A stretch of 44,028 nt of DNA from Gammaproteobacteria bacterium (GTDB lineage: Bacteria; Pseudomonadota; Gammaproteobacteria; GCA-001735895). The stretch spans positions 1 to 44,028 of the forward strand of contig JABHSO010000082.1 in assembly GCA_018669845.1 (NCBI GenBank), read 5' to 3'. The notes under the pieces are model-generated. The model did not search any database and was not told the DNA's origin. It worked only from the letters and a program-made list of their open reading frames with translations. Below are positions 1-11,300 of the stretch, one piece after another. Position 1 is the first letter of the stretch; every line of letters starts with the position of its first letter. The translations under genes were made by a program, and so were the position numbers.

Positions 1-750
1 AAACTTATCTGCGTCATTGCAACAGGCACCAATAACATTGATTTTCAGGCCGCAGCTGATCACAACATTAAAGTTTGTAATGTAAAAGACTATGCTGCGG
101 CTTCCGTCAGCCAACATGTGTTGATGCTTATACTTTCTTTAAGCAGTAGTTTTCTAAAGTATCAGCAGGATATCAAACAGGGACAATGGCAAAATCAAGA
201 TCAGTTTTGTTTGTTATCCCACCCTATTCAGGTATTGCAGGATAAGACCATCGGCTTAATCGGCTACGGTCACATTGCTAAAGCTGTTGAAAATCTGGCT
301 ATAGCATTTGGAATGAAGGTTTTAATATCCAGAAGTATCAGCTGTCCTGATACTGAGCAAACAGGACGCCTTCCTCTGCATGATATTCTTAAACAGTCCG
401 ACTTCATTAGTCTACATTGCCCTTTGACTGATTTAAGTGAAAATCTGATCGGAATGGCAGAATTTGAAACAATGAAAAAATCTGCTTACATTATCAATAC
501 TGCACGCGGAGGCATCATCAATGAAGTCGATCTGCTAAAAGCATTGAAAGCCGGTTTGATAGCAGGTGCAGGACTGGACTGCCTGTCACAGGAACCACCA
601 CTTCCAGATGATCTTCTAATCACAGCCGGTTTAGCACAATTAATCATTACACCTCATAACGCATGGGGAACTCATCAGGCCCGACAAAAACTGGTCGATG
701 GAACCACTGAAAATATAATCAATTATATTTCAGGGAAATCCAGACATTGA
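1..750 (+). CDS. D-2-hydroxyacid dehydrogenase, HprA-like (5' truncated)
   Basis: The reading frame is open from base 1, so the N-terminus lies outside the window; an in-frame GTG at 118 is internal, because the residues before it (VIATGTNNID, DYAAASVSQHVL) are already family sequence. The Rossmann nucleotide-binding motif is IGLIGYGHIA, and the family's catalytic Arg, Glu and His appear in INTARGG, LSQEPP and ITPHNAWG. Members reduce 2-keto acids such as hydroxypyruvate or glyoxylate with NAD(P)H in the cytoplasm. The general motif order fits glycerate dehydrogenase best, but substrate cannot be told from sequence. The stop codon overlaps the TTG start of the next gene, suggesting translational coupling. 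Confidence 0.9.
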   Translation, partial: KLICVIATGTNNIDFQAAADHNIKVCNVKDYAAASVSQHVLMLILSLSSSFLKYQQDIKQGQWQNQDQFCLLSHPIQVLQDKTIGLIGYGHIAKAVENLAIAFGMKVLISRSISCPDTEQTGRLPLHDILKQSDFISLHCPLTDLSENLIGMAEFETMKKSAYIINTARGGIINEVDLLKALKAGLIAGAGLDCLSQEPPLPDDLLITAGLAQLIITPHNAWGTHQARQKLVDGTTENIINYISGKSRH

Positions 751-1130
751 GCCCTCGGTTTTTTCTAATAAGCGGACTTGTTTTTATGATACTGGCAGTG
801 GCGCTCGGTGCCTTCGGAGCACATGCTTTAAAGGCCGTATTAAGTGTAAAGCAACTTCAAACCTGGAGTACGGCTACGGATTACCACTTTTATCATGCAC
901 TGGGCTTAACTGGACTGGGAATATGGAGTGAACGGTTAAAGTCATCCCAATTTGTGACTATGTCTGGATTATTTTTAATGCTGGGTATTCTATTATTTTC
1001 TGGAAGTCTTTATTTGCTTGCTTTGACAGGCATCACCAAATTCGGAATGATGACACCTGTCGGAGGGATATTCTTTATGCTCGGATGGTTTTTCTGGATA
1101 GTTGCAGTTTTAAAAGACCAAAAAAGCTAG
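747..1130 (+). CDS. DUF423 family small membrane protein
   Basis: This 127-residue protein has four hydrophobic stretches and the DUF423 (YgdD/TMEM256-like) signature GAFGAHAL near residue 22 followed by YHFYHALGL. It is an inner-membrane protein of unknown function. The TTG start at 747 overlaps the upstream TGA by two bases and has AGGGA about 11 bases before it; a later ATG at 786 would cut into the first membrane segment, so TTG is preferred. The TAG stop lies in the CTAG that forms the left end of a palindromic element, so the last codons sit exactly at the element border. Confidence 0.85.
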   Translation: MSPRFFLISGLVFMILAVALGAFGAHALKAVLSVKQLQTWSTATDYHFYHALGLTGLGIWSERLKSSQFVTMSGLFLMLGILLFSGSLYLLALTGITKFGMMTPVGGIFFMLGWFFWIVAVLKDQKS

Positions 1131-1294
1131 CCCGCATTTCTCACCAGGGGATGAGATGCTCGCACAGAGCTTTGGATTCACAAGAGATTTCCCGAAGGAG
1201 TGGAATAACAGTGTGTATTTCTGACTGAGGAAAATTTCTTGTTGATTCAAAGAGCTAGCGAGTGCTCGTCCATCTGATGAGAAATTCGGGCTAG
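1127..1294. mobile_element. 168-bp imperfect palindrome, MITE-like
   Basis: The left end reads CTAGCCCGCATTTCTCACCA and the reverse complement of the right end reads CTAGCCCGAATTTCTCATCA. The similarity continues with small mismatches and indels for roughly 70 bases per arm, so almost the whole element can fold back on itself. It has no credible gene of its own. The CTAG at each end is itself palindromic and could be a 4-bp target duplication or part of the terminal repeat. It sits exactly between two convergent genes and probably also ends transcription from both sides. Confidence 0.7.
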
Positions 1295-1797
1295 TTACCT
1301 TTGTGCAGTAATACCTGATCACTCATTTCTCTGAGCAGCTTATCTTCTTTTTCAATACGCGACGCCATCGATTCGCCAATTAACGACAGATCTTCCGATA
1401 GTGGGGTGATACTATCGCGGCCATCGGCACCTTCATATTTATCATTAAACTCTACGAAATAGTCAGTGGTACGAGAGATCACCGGGTATATTTCACTGGC
1501 AATGGCTTTAATGGATTCGCGACGCTCTTTACCATCCATAATACGCTGGTAAATTTCAAAATGCCCTAAAGCAGCATAATCCACCAGTCGTTGATTAAAA
1601 CGTTTGAGTTTGGTTAAAACTTCATCTAGTGGAGCATTGCCAGATTCTAGTGCCGCCAATTCAACATAAGCAACAAGTACTTCCTGACGTTCACCCAGTA
1701 ATTCATCGATAGTGTGTGCTAATTTATTTCGTCTATCATCTTCACTTGATATTCTCTTAGCAATTTCTTTAATAGTGTGAATTTGAGATTCTGACAT
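1291..1797 (-). CDS. rsd: Rsd/AlgQ family anti-sigma-70 regulator
   Basis: This helical protein of 168 residues matches Rsd/AlgQ: ERQEVLVAYVELA, then FNQRLVDYAALGHFEIYQRI, and near the C-terminus LSLIGESMASRIEKEDKLL. Rsd of E. coli binds region 4 of sigma-70 and lowers its activity in stationary phase, while AlgQ of Pseudomonas affects alginate and siderophore genes. The stop codon TAG comes from the CTAG right end of the MITE-like element, so the extreme C-terminus may have been set by that insertion. A DUF3301 gene lies just upstream on the same strand. Confidence 0.85.
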   Translation of the reverse strand: MSESQIHTIKEIAKRISSEDDRRNKLAHTIDELLGERQEVLVAYVELAALESGNAPLDEVLTKLKRFNQRLVDYAALGHFEIYQRIMDGKERRESIKAIASEIYPVISRTTDYFVEFNDKYEGADGRDSITPLSEDLSLIGESMASRIEKEDKLLREMSDQVLLHKGN

Positions 1798-1819
1798 TGT
1801 AGCCCCTAAAGTAACTCTT

Positions 1820-2137
1820 TTATTGTAATGTTGATGAATGATCTACATCGAGAACCAAATCAAGGATCAGTTGACCTTTCATTGTGATAACGCCCTCTCG
1901 CCTTACCTGACCATCTAAAGTAAAATCAAAAGTATATAGTCTACATAATGCCATAGTTCCAGAGCTAGCGCGACATAAACGGAGCTTTGTTAACACGACA
2001 GTTTGATCCAGAAACTGGGCATTTATCTGCTTGCAAGCCCGGCTACTGGCTTTCACTGCCTGCTCCTTAGCTTGCATACTGTCACGCCAGAACCAAACGA
2101 TAAAACCCAGAATAACCAGATACAGAATTTCAGACAT
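1820..2137 (-). CDS. DUF3301 family membrane-anchored protein
   Basis: A 105-residue protein with one N-terminal hydrophobic segment (ILYLVILGFIVWFW) followed by the DUF3301 pattern WRDSMQAKEQA, a conserved cysteine, FLDQTVVL and a C-terminal domain rich in short strands (RLYTFDFTLDG). Function is unknown; it is predicted to be held at the inner membrane with a cytoplasmic C-terminus. It lies 22 bases upstream of rsd on the same strand and diverges from slyX. Confidence 0.8.
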   Translation of the reverse strand: MSEILYLVILGFIVWFWRDSMQAKEQAVKASSRACKQINAQFLDQTVVLTKLRLCRASSGTMALCRLYTFDFTLDGQVRREGVITMKGQLILDLVLDVDHSSTLQ

Positions 2138-2196
2138 TGTTATATTATTGAATATGTAGTGTTAAAATGAGAACTGGCTAGCAGAATTAAATAAAA

Positions 2197-2415
2197 ATGA
2201 ATATTGATAACCTGAAATCTCGAATCGACAAACTGGAAATACTATTCTCTGAGCAGGAGTATACCGTTGAATCATTAAATGCTGTAGTCACCCGTCAGGC
2301 TCAGGAAATTGATCAACTGACCGCTACCACGGAGCTGCTGAAACATCAGGTTAAGGAGTTCAAAAAGCAAATACCTGAATCAGCTATTGTGGATGAGAAG
2401 CCTCCTCATTACTAG
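2197..2415 (+). CDS. slyX: SlyX family coiled-coil protein
   Basis: This 72-residue protein is one amphipathic coiled coil (residues 3-58, from NLKSRIDKLEILFSEQEYTV) ending in the PPHY tail typical of SlyX. The biochemical role is unknown. It is 19 bases upstream of rsmJ on the same strand and probably co-transcribed with it. Confidence 0.85.
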   Translation: MNIDNLKSRIDKLEILFSEQEYTVESLNAVVTRQAQEIDQLTATTELLKHQVKEFKKQIPESAIVDEKPPHY

Positions 2416-2434
2416 CAGCCGTCAGGGATAGAAA

Positions 2435-3166
2435 ATGATTAAAATTGCAAACCACTGCCATTATCATAAAAAATACGCTCGTGAACTTATTGAACGAATC
2501 AAAAGCTATGACAGTGATGAGGAATTTTTAATTCAAATAGAGGATGACAGCCTGGCTTTATGCTGTCAGATTCAAAATCAGAAAACCTGTTTTAGTCATT
2601 CATTAACCGACCCAAAACTGCTTAAGAGGGCAAGTCAGAAAAATCAGTTATTACTGAAAGCCTGTAATAATAAAAAACGTGAAATTCATAGCATTATCGA
2701 CTTAACCGCCGGCTGGGGAAGAGATAGTTTTATTCTTGCCACTCATGGTCAACATATAACGATGGTTGAGCAAAATTCTTTAATCTTTAACAGCCTTAAT
2801 TTTCTGTTAAAGATTGTCAAACACGATAATCCTGATGAAGTGTACAAACGTTTACAGCTCATCAATGATGATAGTGTTGAGTTTTTATCCACCAGAGATA
2901 TTGGCTTCGCTGACTGTCTGTATCTGGATCCCATGTTCCCTGCCCATAAATCATCTGCTCGACCCGGCAAAGAATTACAGATATTACAGTTGTTAACCAA
3001 TAACCTGAATGTAGAAGAGTTATTTGAAATTGCGTTAGAAAAAGCTAAATATCGAGTGGTAGTAAAAAGACCAATTCACGCTAAAACCTTAAGCGATAAA
3101 AAACCAGATATTGTTTATAAAGAAAAAACTATTCGCTTTGATGTTTATTTGACTAATAACTTTTAA
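2435..3166 (+). CDS. rsmJ: 16S rRNA (guanine-N2) methyltransferase RsmJ
   Basis: The protein has 243 residues, the usual length of RsmJ (YhiQ). SAM-binding motif I is IIDLTAGWGRDSFILA, followed by VEQNS; the substrate-side motif is LYLDPMFPAHKSSARPGKE and the C-terminal motif YRVVVKRPIHAKTL. RsmJ methylates G1516 of 16S rRNA in E. coli. Here the N-terminal third is short and diverged, as is common in the family. The gene ends 11 bases before a 9-mer repeat element and converges on yajQ. Confidence 0.9.
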   Translation: MIKIANHCHYHKKYARELIERIKSYDSDEEFLIQIEDDSLALCCQIQNQKTCFSHSLTDPKLLKRASQKNQLLLKACNNKKREIHSIIDLTAGWGRDSFILATHGQHITMVEQNSLIFNSLNFLLKIVKHDNPDEVYKRLQLINDDSVEFLSTRDIGFADCLYLDPMFPAHKSSARPGKELQILQLLTNNLNVEELFEIALEKAKYRVVVKRPIHAKTLSDKKPDIVYKEKTIRFDVYLTNNF

Positions 3167-3177
3167 AACCATTTAAA

Positions 3178-3319
3178 CCACAGAGGACACGGAGGTTCAC
3201 AGAGTTAAAAGGCATGGTATTTTGCTTCAAAAAACATGTATATCTAAAAAATAATATTAAGTTTAAATCTAATTATTAACCTCACTGTCTTTCTCTGTGA
3301 ACCTCCGTGTCCTCTGTGG
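3178..3319. repeat. 9-mer-built inverted repeat element, copy 1
   Basis: The left arm (3178-3204) and right arm (3293-3319) are perfect reverse complements over 27 bases. Each arm is made of degenerate 9-10-base units starting CACAGAGG, CACGGAGG and CACAGAG. The 88-base AT-rich centre shows no coding potential. The element fills the gap between convergent rsmJ and yajQ and may work as a bidirectional terminator. Three related elements are at 4647, 35857 and 37794. Confidence 0.85.
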
Positions 3320-3334
3320 TGAATATTTTTCACT

Positions 3335-3817
3335 CTAATCTCGAAAATTTGTAAACTGCAAAGGAATACCCAGATCAGCATCTTTCATTAACTTCATTGC
3401 CTGTTGCAGGTCATCTCTTTTTTTACCGGTGATTCTTACCTGTTCTCCCTGAATAGCCGCCTGCACTTTCATTTTTGATTCTTTAATCAACTTGACTATC
3501 TTGCGTGCAATTTCTTTATCGATACCTTCCTGCATGGTTACGGGCTGTTTTGCAGACTTGGCTGCTTCAACCACTTCTCCCATTTTCAGGCAGTTTATAT
3601 CCAACCCTCGTTTAGACATTTTCTGTAATAAAATTGGAAACATTTGCTGCAATTGAAAACGCGACTCACCGTTAAACATAAGATCAGAACCAGAAAAATC
3701 TATTTTTGCATTTGATCCTTTAAAATCATAACGTGTACCGATTTCACGGTTTGCCTGATCCACAGCATTAGTTAATTCGTGATGATCAATTTCAGAAACA
3801 GTATCGAATGATGGCAT
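3335..3817 (-). CDS. yajQ: YajQ family nucleotide-binding protein
   Basis: This 160-residue protein has the YajQ (DUF520) start MPSFDTVSEID, then NREIGTRYDFKGS and the C-terminal motif QVRITGKKRDDLQQ, at full family length. Members have two RNP-like folds; homologues have been reported to bind cyclic di-GMP (Xanthomonas) or nucleic acid and tRNA. It is cytoplasmic. The start lies four bases after the stop of the membrane-anchored protein upstream, suggesting co-transcription with that gene. Confidence 0.92.
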   Translation of the reverse strand: MPSFDTVSEIDHHELTNAVDQANREIGTRYDFKGSNAKIDFSGSDLMFNGESRFQLQQMFPILLQKMSKRGLDINCLKMGEVVEAAKSAKQPVTMQEGIDKEIARKIVKLIKESKMKVQAAIQGEQVRITGKKRDDLQQAMKLMKDADLGIPLQFTNFRD

Positions 3818-3821
3818 AGTT

Positions 3822-4283
3822 TTATAACCTTAAATTTATACAGGAGTAGTCTGGACAGAAATTATAAACTGGAACCCTTAAAGAAGTGAAGTTATCTGAG
3901 TCAACAGGTCTGCCTGCAAAATCATAACGGGCACTACTACAGCTTTCCTTAAGGTATTTACCCTCAATAACCTGTAAAGGGCATTCTAAATAGGTTCCCA
4001 AAGCATAAGCAACAAAGTAAGCCTGATGAGTTAAAGGATCGAGTTTGAGTTGTTGCTTTAATATTTCAGAGTACCGAATAATAACAACTTGTTTATTCCC
4101 ACCTTTAAAAAAATAAACCTGATCAGTATCTAAAGCGGGTAAAGGTATTCGAAATTTCTCAGTAGCAATTTCTGTTGGAACATTGATAAAAAAATCAACT
4201 GTCACATATAAAATCGACAGAATGATAATTGTGCCAAATATTTTGACAATGCGTAGTAGGTTTTGCCTGCGTTTATTATTCAA
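3822..4283 (-). CDS. Uncharacterised membrane-anchored protein with Rieske-like C-terminal pattern
   Basis: A 153-residue protein with a basic N-terminus, one membrane segment (residues 13-33) and a soluble domain probably facing the periplasm. The last 60 residues (LECPLQVI, SCSSARYDFAGRP, LRVPVYNF) recall the outline of the Rieske fold around its second cluster loop. However, the CxH and CxxH ligand motifs are absent, so iron-sulfur binding is unlikely by the known scheme. Four cysteines remain and could form disulfides. It lies 11 bases downstream of cyaY and 4 bases before yajQ. I do not recognise a named family. Confidence 0.6.
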   Translation of the reverse strand: MNNKRRQNLLRIVKIFGTIIILSILYVTVDFFINVPTEIATEKFRIPLPALDTDQVYFFKGGNKQVVIIRYSEILKQQLKLDPLTHQAYFVAYALGTYLECPLQVIEGKYLKESCSSARYDFAGRPVDSDNFTSLRVPVYNFCPDYSCINLRL

Positions 4284-4294
4284 GAAATACAGAA

Positions 4295-4621
4295 CTATCG
4301 AGTGAGTTCAACCTGTTCTGCAGCCTGCTCTGTGCAGTAGCGACTTAAACAGGCAAACAGTTCCTGGCTATTATCACTGTCCAGACGCCAGCTTGAACTT
4401 TCAGTATCATAATCAAAATGAAAACCACCCGAGCGAGCAGCTACCCAAAGCTGAGTAGCAGGTGTCTGTTTATTGATAATGATCTGGCTACCACTTTCAA
4501 ACTCCAGCGTTAAAATATCACTGATCGTATCGTAATCAATTTCAGCCCCAGATTGCTCAACGGCTTCTTCAATGTCGATCATTGTTTGTTCAGCTAAATC
4601 AATAAATTCAGATTCGTTCAT
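4295..4621 (-). CDS. cyaY: Frataxin-like iron-binding protein CyaY
   Basis: The 108-residue protein has the CyaY layout: an acidic first helix (NESEFIDLAEQTMIDIEEAV), strands DYDTISDILTLEF and SQIIINKQTP, then the conserved QLWVAARSGGFHFDY. Bacterial frataxin binds iron with acidic surface residues and modulates IscS in iron-sulfur cluster assembly. A 9-mer repeat element begins 26 bases upstream of the start codon. Confidence 0.92.
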   Translation of the reverse strand: MNESEFIDLAEQTMIDIEEAVEQSGAEIDYDTISDILTLEFESGSQIIINKQTPATQLWVAARSGGFHFDYDTESSSWRLDSDNSQELFACLSRYCTEQAAEQVELTR

Positions 4622-4646
4622 AAAGTATACCTTTAAAAATATATAA

Positions 4647-4778
4647 CCACGAAGAACACGAAGTTCACGAAGGTTTTAAATGTAATATTTGTTTTGACTT
4701 AAAAAAATAGTTTAGCTTTCATACTAAAATTACTTTAATTATAAATTTTACTCTTCGTGTTCTTCGTGTTCTTCGTGG
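4647..4778. repeat. 9-mer-built inverted repeat element, copy 2
   Basis: The left arm (4647-4673) consists of three units beginning CACGAAG with a 9-base period. The right arm (4753-4778) is its reverse complement at 24 of 26 positions. The centre is AT-rich with nothing coding. It sits between the end of msrB and the start of cyaY, its right end 7 bases from the msrB stop. Confidence 0.85.
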
Positions 4779-4785
4779 TGAAATT

Positions 4786-5166
4786 TTATTTACCTTTAAA
4801 ATTCAGCGATGCTGAATTTACACAATATCTCTGTCCGGTTATTTCAGGACCATCATCAAATACGTGTCCCAGATGGCTACCGCATTTTTCACACATAATT
4901 TCAGTGCGAACTCGGGACAATGAATTATCCACTGCAGTTCGAATTAACTCATGATCTACCGGTTGGAAAAATGAAGGCCAGCCACAACCCGAGTCATACT
5001 TTCCATCAGAATCAAATAACTTTTCACCGCAGCATTTACAAACATAACTGCCAGAATCTTTTTTATCCCAGAATTCACCGGTAAACGCAGGTTCGGTACC
5101 TTTTTCACGACAAATATGAAATTCATTATCCGTTAATTTTTTGCGCCATTTTTCATTATCAGTCAT
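4786..5166 (-). CDS. msrB: Peptide methionine (R)-S-oxide reductase MsrB
   Basis: The 126-residue protein carries the zinc-binding pairs CKCC and CEKC, the motifs [10 protein letters not shown] and [12 protein letters not shown], and the catalytic cysteine in RYCVNSASL. MsrB reduces the R-epimer of methionine sulfoxide, using thioredoxin. The cysteine in GCGWPSF may act as resolving cysteine. It is a single-domain MsrB without fusion to MsrA. A 7-mer repeat element fills the space upstream and presumably contains or adjoins its promoter. Confidence 0.95.
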   Translation of the reverse strand: MTDNEKWRKKLTDNEFHICREKGTEPAFTGEFWDKKDSGSYVCKCCGEKLFDSDGKYDSGCGWPSFFQPVDHELIRTAVDNSLSRVRTEIMCEKCGSHLGHVFDDGPEITGQRYCVNSASLNFKGK

Positions 5167-5182
5167 TCACTATTTCCTCAAT

Positions 5183-5283
5183 AACTCGTAAGTCATAAGT
5201 CATAAGTCATAAGTCATAATCAAAAATTATATCCGAACTTTCGACTTTCGACTTTCGACTTTCGACTGCCGACTGCCAACTTA
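5183..5283. repeat. 7-mer-built inverted repeat element, copy 1
   Basis: The left arm has four tandem copies of AGTCATA (5190-5219). The right arm, read on the minus strand, begins AGTTGGCAGTCGGC and continues as four AGTCGAA-type units (5235-5283). Both arms therefore share an AGTCNNN heptamer in opposite orientation, but the three variable bases differ between arms. Its right end supplies the TAA stop of the adjoining membrane-protein gene. A second copy is at 42345-42456. Confidence 0.8.
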
Positions 5284-5613
5284 TTTATACATCTCCTTAC
5301 CATCAGCGAAATATATCCAGCCTTTGGCTATACGATAAAAATACCAGATTGTCGCAACTAGCCACACTAACCATCCAAAAATCCAAAAGAAAATTGATGA
5401 AATTAGATACCACAAAAGGCCATACCAGAATGTATTTTTTTGCCATTTAAAATGGGATTCCATCCAGCTACCCTGGACATCATCCTGTTTGATATGATTT
5501 ATAATTACGCCAACTATCGGCATAAAAAGTAAGCCTATAAAAAACAATGACTGCAATATATACACAGCAAGTACATATTTTTTATTGCTTGAAACATCTA
5601 AGTTTTGAGACAT
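5281..5613 (-). CDS. Small inner-membrane protein, family unnamed
   Basis: This 110-residue protein has a hydrophobic block at residues 13-38 and a long aromatic-rich one at 62-95, joined by a loop ending SHFKWQKNTFWYGLLWY. Similar small membrane proteins with this loop pattern occur widely in Proteobacteria without known function. It begins one base after the ligA stop, so it is probably the last gene of the smc-zipA-ligA unit. Its stop codon is formed by the border of the 7-mer repeat element, so its C-terminal end may have been changed by that element. Confidence 0.65.
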   Translation of the reverse strand: MSQNLDVSSNKKYVLAVYILQSLFFIGLLFMPIVGVIINHIKQDDVQGSWMESHFKWQKNTFWYGLLWYLISSIFFWIFGWLVWLVATIWYFYRIAKGWIYFADGKEMYK

Positions 5614-5614
5614 G

Positions 5615-8381
<2,767 letters not shown>

Positions 8382-8383
8382 CT

Positions 8384-11300
8384 TTATTCTTCTCCAACCA
8401 AAGCGGCCGCTTCATCAATATTCACGGTTACCAGACGTGATACACCCGGCTCATGCATGGTGACACCATTTAATGTCTGAGCAAGTTCCATCGTCACTTT
8501 ATTATGAGTAATGAAAATAAACTGAACATGCTGAGACATTTCCTGCACCATGGCACAGAAACGTCCCACATTGGCATCATCAAGTGGAGCATCGACTTCA
8601 TCCAGCATACAAAATGGTGATGGATTGAGTTCAAAAATAGCAAAAATCAGGGCCACAGCGGTCAGTGCTTTTTCACCACCGGATAATAACTGTAAATTGG
8701 TTACCCGTTTACCAGGGGGTCTTGCCATGATGGTGACACCGGTGTTCAACAAATCATCTTCTGTTAATTCCAGGTGCGCCTGTCCACCGCCAAATAACTT
8801 GGGGAACCGCTCCTGCATTCTGCTGTTCACATGATCAAAAGTTTCTTTGAAACGCTCTTTAGTTTCTTTATCAATTTTCTTGATCGCATTTTCCAGAATA
8901 GTTAAAGCGGATACCAGATCTTCATTTTGAGCATCCAGGTATTCTTTACGCTCAGATTGCTCATTGTATTCATCAATCGCCGCCAGGTTAATGGGGCCAA
9001 GATTATTGATTTTACGAGTTAGATTATCGAGCTGATTTTGCCAGCCCTGAATATCAGCTTCATCAGATAACTCCTGCTCCAGGACTTCAACATCAAATTC
9101 GGTTCTCTTTAATTGATCAACGATAGTGGTGCGATGGATATCAACTTCCTGATATTGCATTTTCTGTTGTTCAAGCTCTGAACGAACCAGGTCAACACGC
9201 TGTTGCTGTTCATTTCGATGGCGTTCATGCGCACGTTGCTCGGTATCCAGCCCGGTCACCTGATCCTGAGAATCGTGTAACTGTTTTTCGATCTCAGATT
9301 TTTGTGCCAGCAATAATTGAAGAGTTTCTTCCAGTTGCTCTAATGGCTCATTCGCTTCTTCAACAGTCTGTTTAAGCTCTTCTACCCTGCTTTTATATTG
9401 TGAGGATTGCTGTTCAATACGCTGCAAATTAAAACGCGTTGAATTGACCTCTGATGTCAGGCTTTGCAACTTCATCTGTACCTGGTGTTGCTCATCGCGA
9501 CTTGTGCGTAAACTTTCCCTTGAACTGTTGAGCTGGTCTTTAAACAGATCCCGCTCCTGTTCCAGCGTGGTTTTTTGCATTTCCAGCTGATTGATCATTT
9601 CCAGGTCGCTATTACGACGAACAGTGGTTTGCTGAAGGTCATTCTTCTGCTCATCCTGCGAGGCCGACAATTCCGTTACTTCTTTTTGCAGGGTAGCAAA
9701 ACGGTTTTCCAACTGTTCCGCCCGGCTCTTTCGCTGAGTTAACTGGTTATTTATATCGGATAATTCGCGTTGAAGCTGCTGTAATTTTCTCTGCCCTTCA
9801 TCGCGAGTCTTTTCTTCCTGTTGTAAACGTTCCCTATCACCATCAGTTTGCGACTTTAGCAACATGGCTTTTTCAGTGATCATGTCCAGTTGCTGTTTGA
9901 TCTGCTTAATTTCCTGCTCACGTTGAATTAAACCACTGTGTTCGTTTTCATCGCCCAGTTGAATTAACCAATTACGACCACAATACAAACCATCTTTACT
10001 GACCAATCGTTGCTCGGCCAGCAAACTACCCTGTCTGCTTTCTAATTCGGCACGGTCTTCACACACAAAAACCTGACCAATCAATGCAGACATATCAAAA
10101 CCGGCATTCACCACATCGGTCAATGGTTTCCAACCGTCGGGTGATTTTAAATGTGTCGAGACAGGAACCTGGTTTATTAACGCAATACCCTGATTAGAAA
10201 TTTGATTCAGGCTAGATGCAGAGAGGTTCTGATTGCCGACACAATAAGCACTCAATAAAGGACTTAAAACCACTTCAACTGCTTTTTCATAACCGGCATC
10301 CACTTTTAAAGTTTCGGTTAAACGTTTGCTTTCACTAAACTGTTGTTGTCCAAGCCATCGTTTCAATTCATCACTGCTTTCACTCAGTACATTTTGCTGC
10401 AATGTTTCAAGCGACGATAAACGGCCCCGTTGATTTTGAACCTGTGTGCGGTATTCATCCAGTTGCGTAGACTGTAAATCTATATTCTGGCGTAAAGTGG
10501 ATATGGATTCGGCATGGCCTTGTAAATGCTGCTGACTGGTTACAATTTCCTGTTCACGAGCCTGACTCTTTTCATCCAGTTCCTCTATCTGAGCATCGAA
10601 TGAATGAATATCCAGGCTTTCTTTTTCATTATTCAGCCGGGTAATGCGTTGATCGGCCTGAAGTATCTGGCGTTCAATATGTTCAATCGCCTTATTTTCA
10701 ACTTGAGCCGATTGATGTGATTGATGATAAAGCTGGTTAAACTCATCCCAACGCCCCTGCCACTGGCTCATCTGGCTTTCAGCCTGAACCTGCATCTGCT
10801 GAGCCTGATCATAAACCTTGCTTAATCCTTCCAGTTTAGGAGAAACATCAGCGAGTTCTATTTCCAGCTGTTTCAGTTTAGCTTCATCACTTTGAATGAT
10901 GGAATGAGACTCATTGGCGGCCTGGGTAACTTTCTGCAAATCCTGTTGATTACGTTCACGCAGGTTCTTTTGATGATTGATTTCCTGCTCACGAGCTGAA
11001 ATTTCTGCACCCACTGCATAAAACTTTCCCTGAACTTCATTATGGCTATCATTGGCAGAAGTCAACTGCTGATGCCCGAGTTCAATCAACTTCTCAGTTT
11101 TACGTACCTCGGCTATAGCCGATTGAACTTCTGTTTCTACTTGCTCAAGTTTTAGCTGTTGACGCGTTATTTCTACATTAAATTCATTTCGTTGCAGTAA
11201 CAGGTGCTCGGCTTCAAAGCGACGTTGTTCCTGTTTCAGGTTTTTATAACGTTCAGCCGTTTTTGACTGACGCTTTAAACGCGCCAGCTGTTTCTCAATT

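Noticed and set aside
1110..1322. 70-codon minus-strand frame across the gap between DUF423 and rsd
   Set aside because: It lies almost wholly inside the palindromic element and ends in both flanking genes; composition follows the repeat, not a protein.
5183..5283. CRISPR-like regular short repeats
   Set aside because: Units are 7 bases in direct tandem with no spacers, and no cas genes are present; this is a tandem and inverted repeat element.
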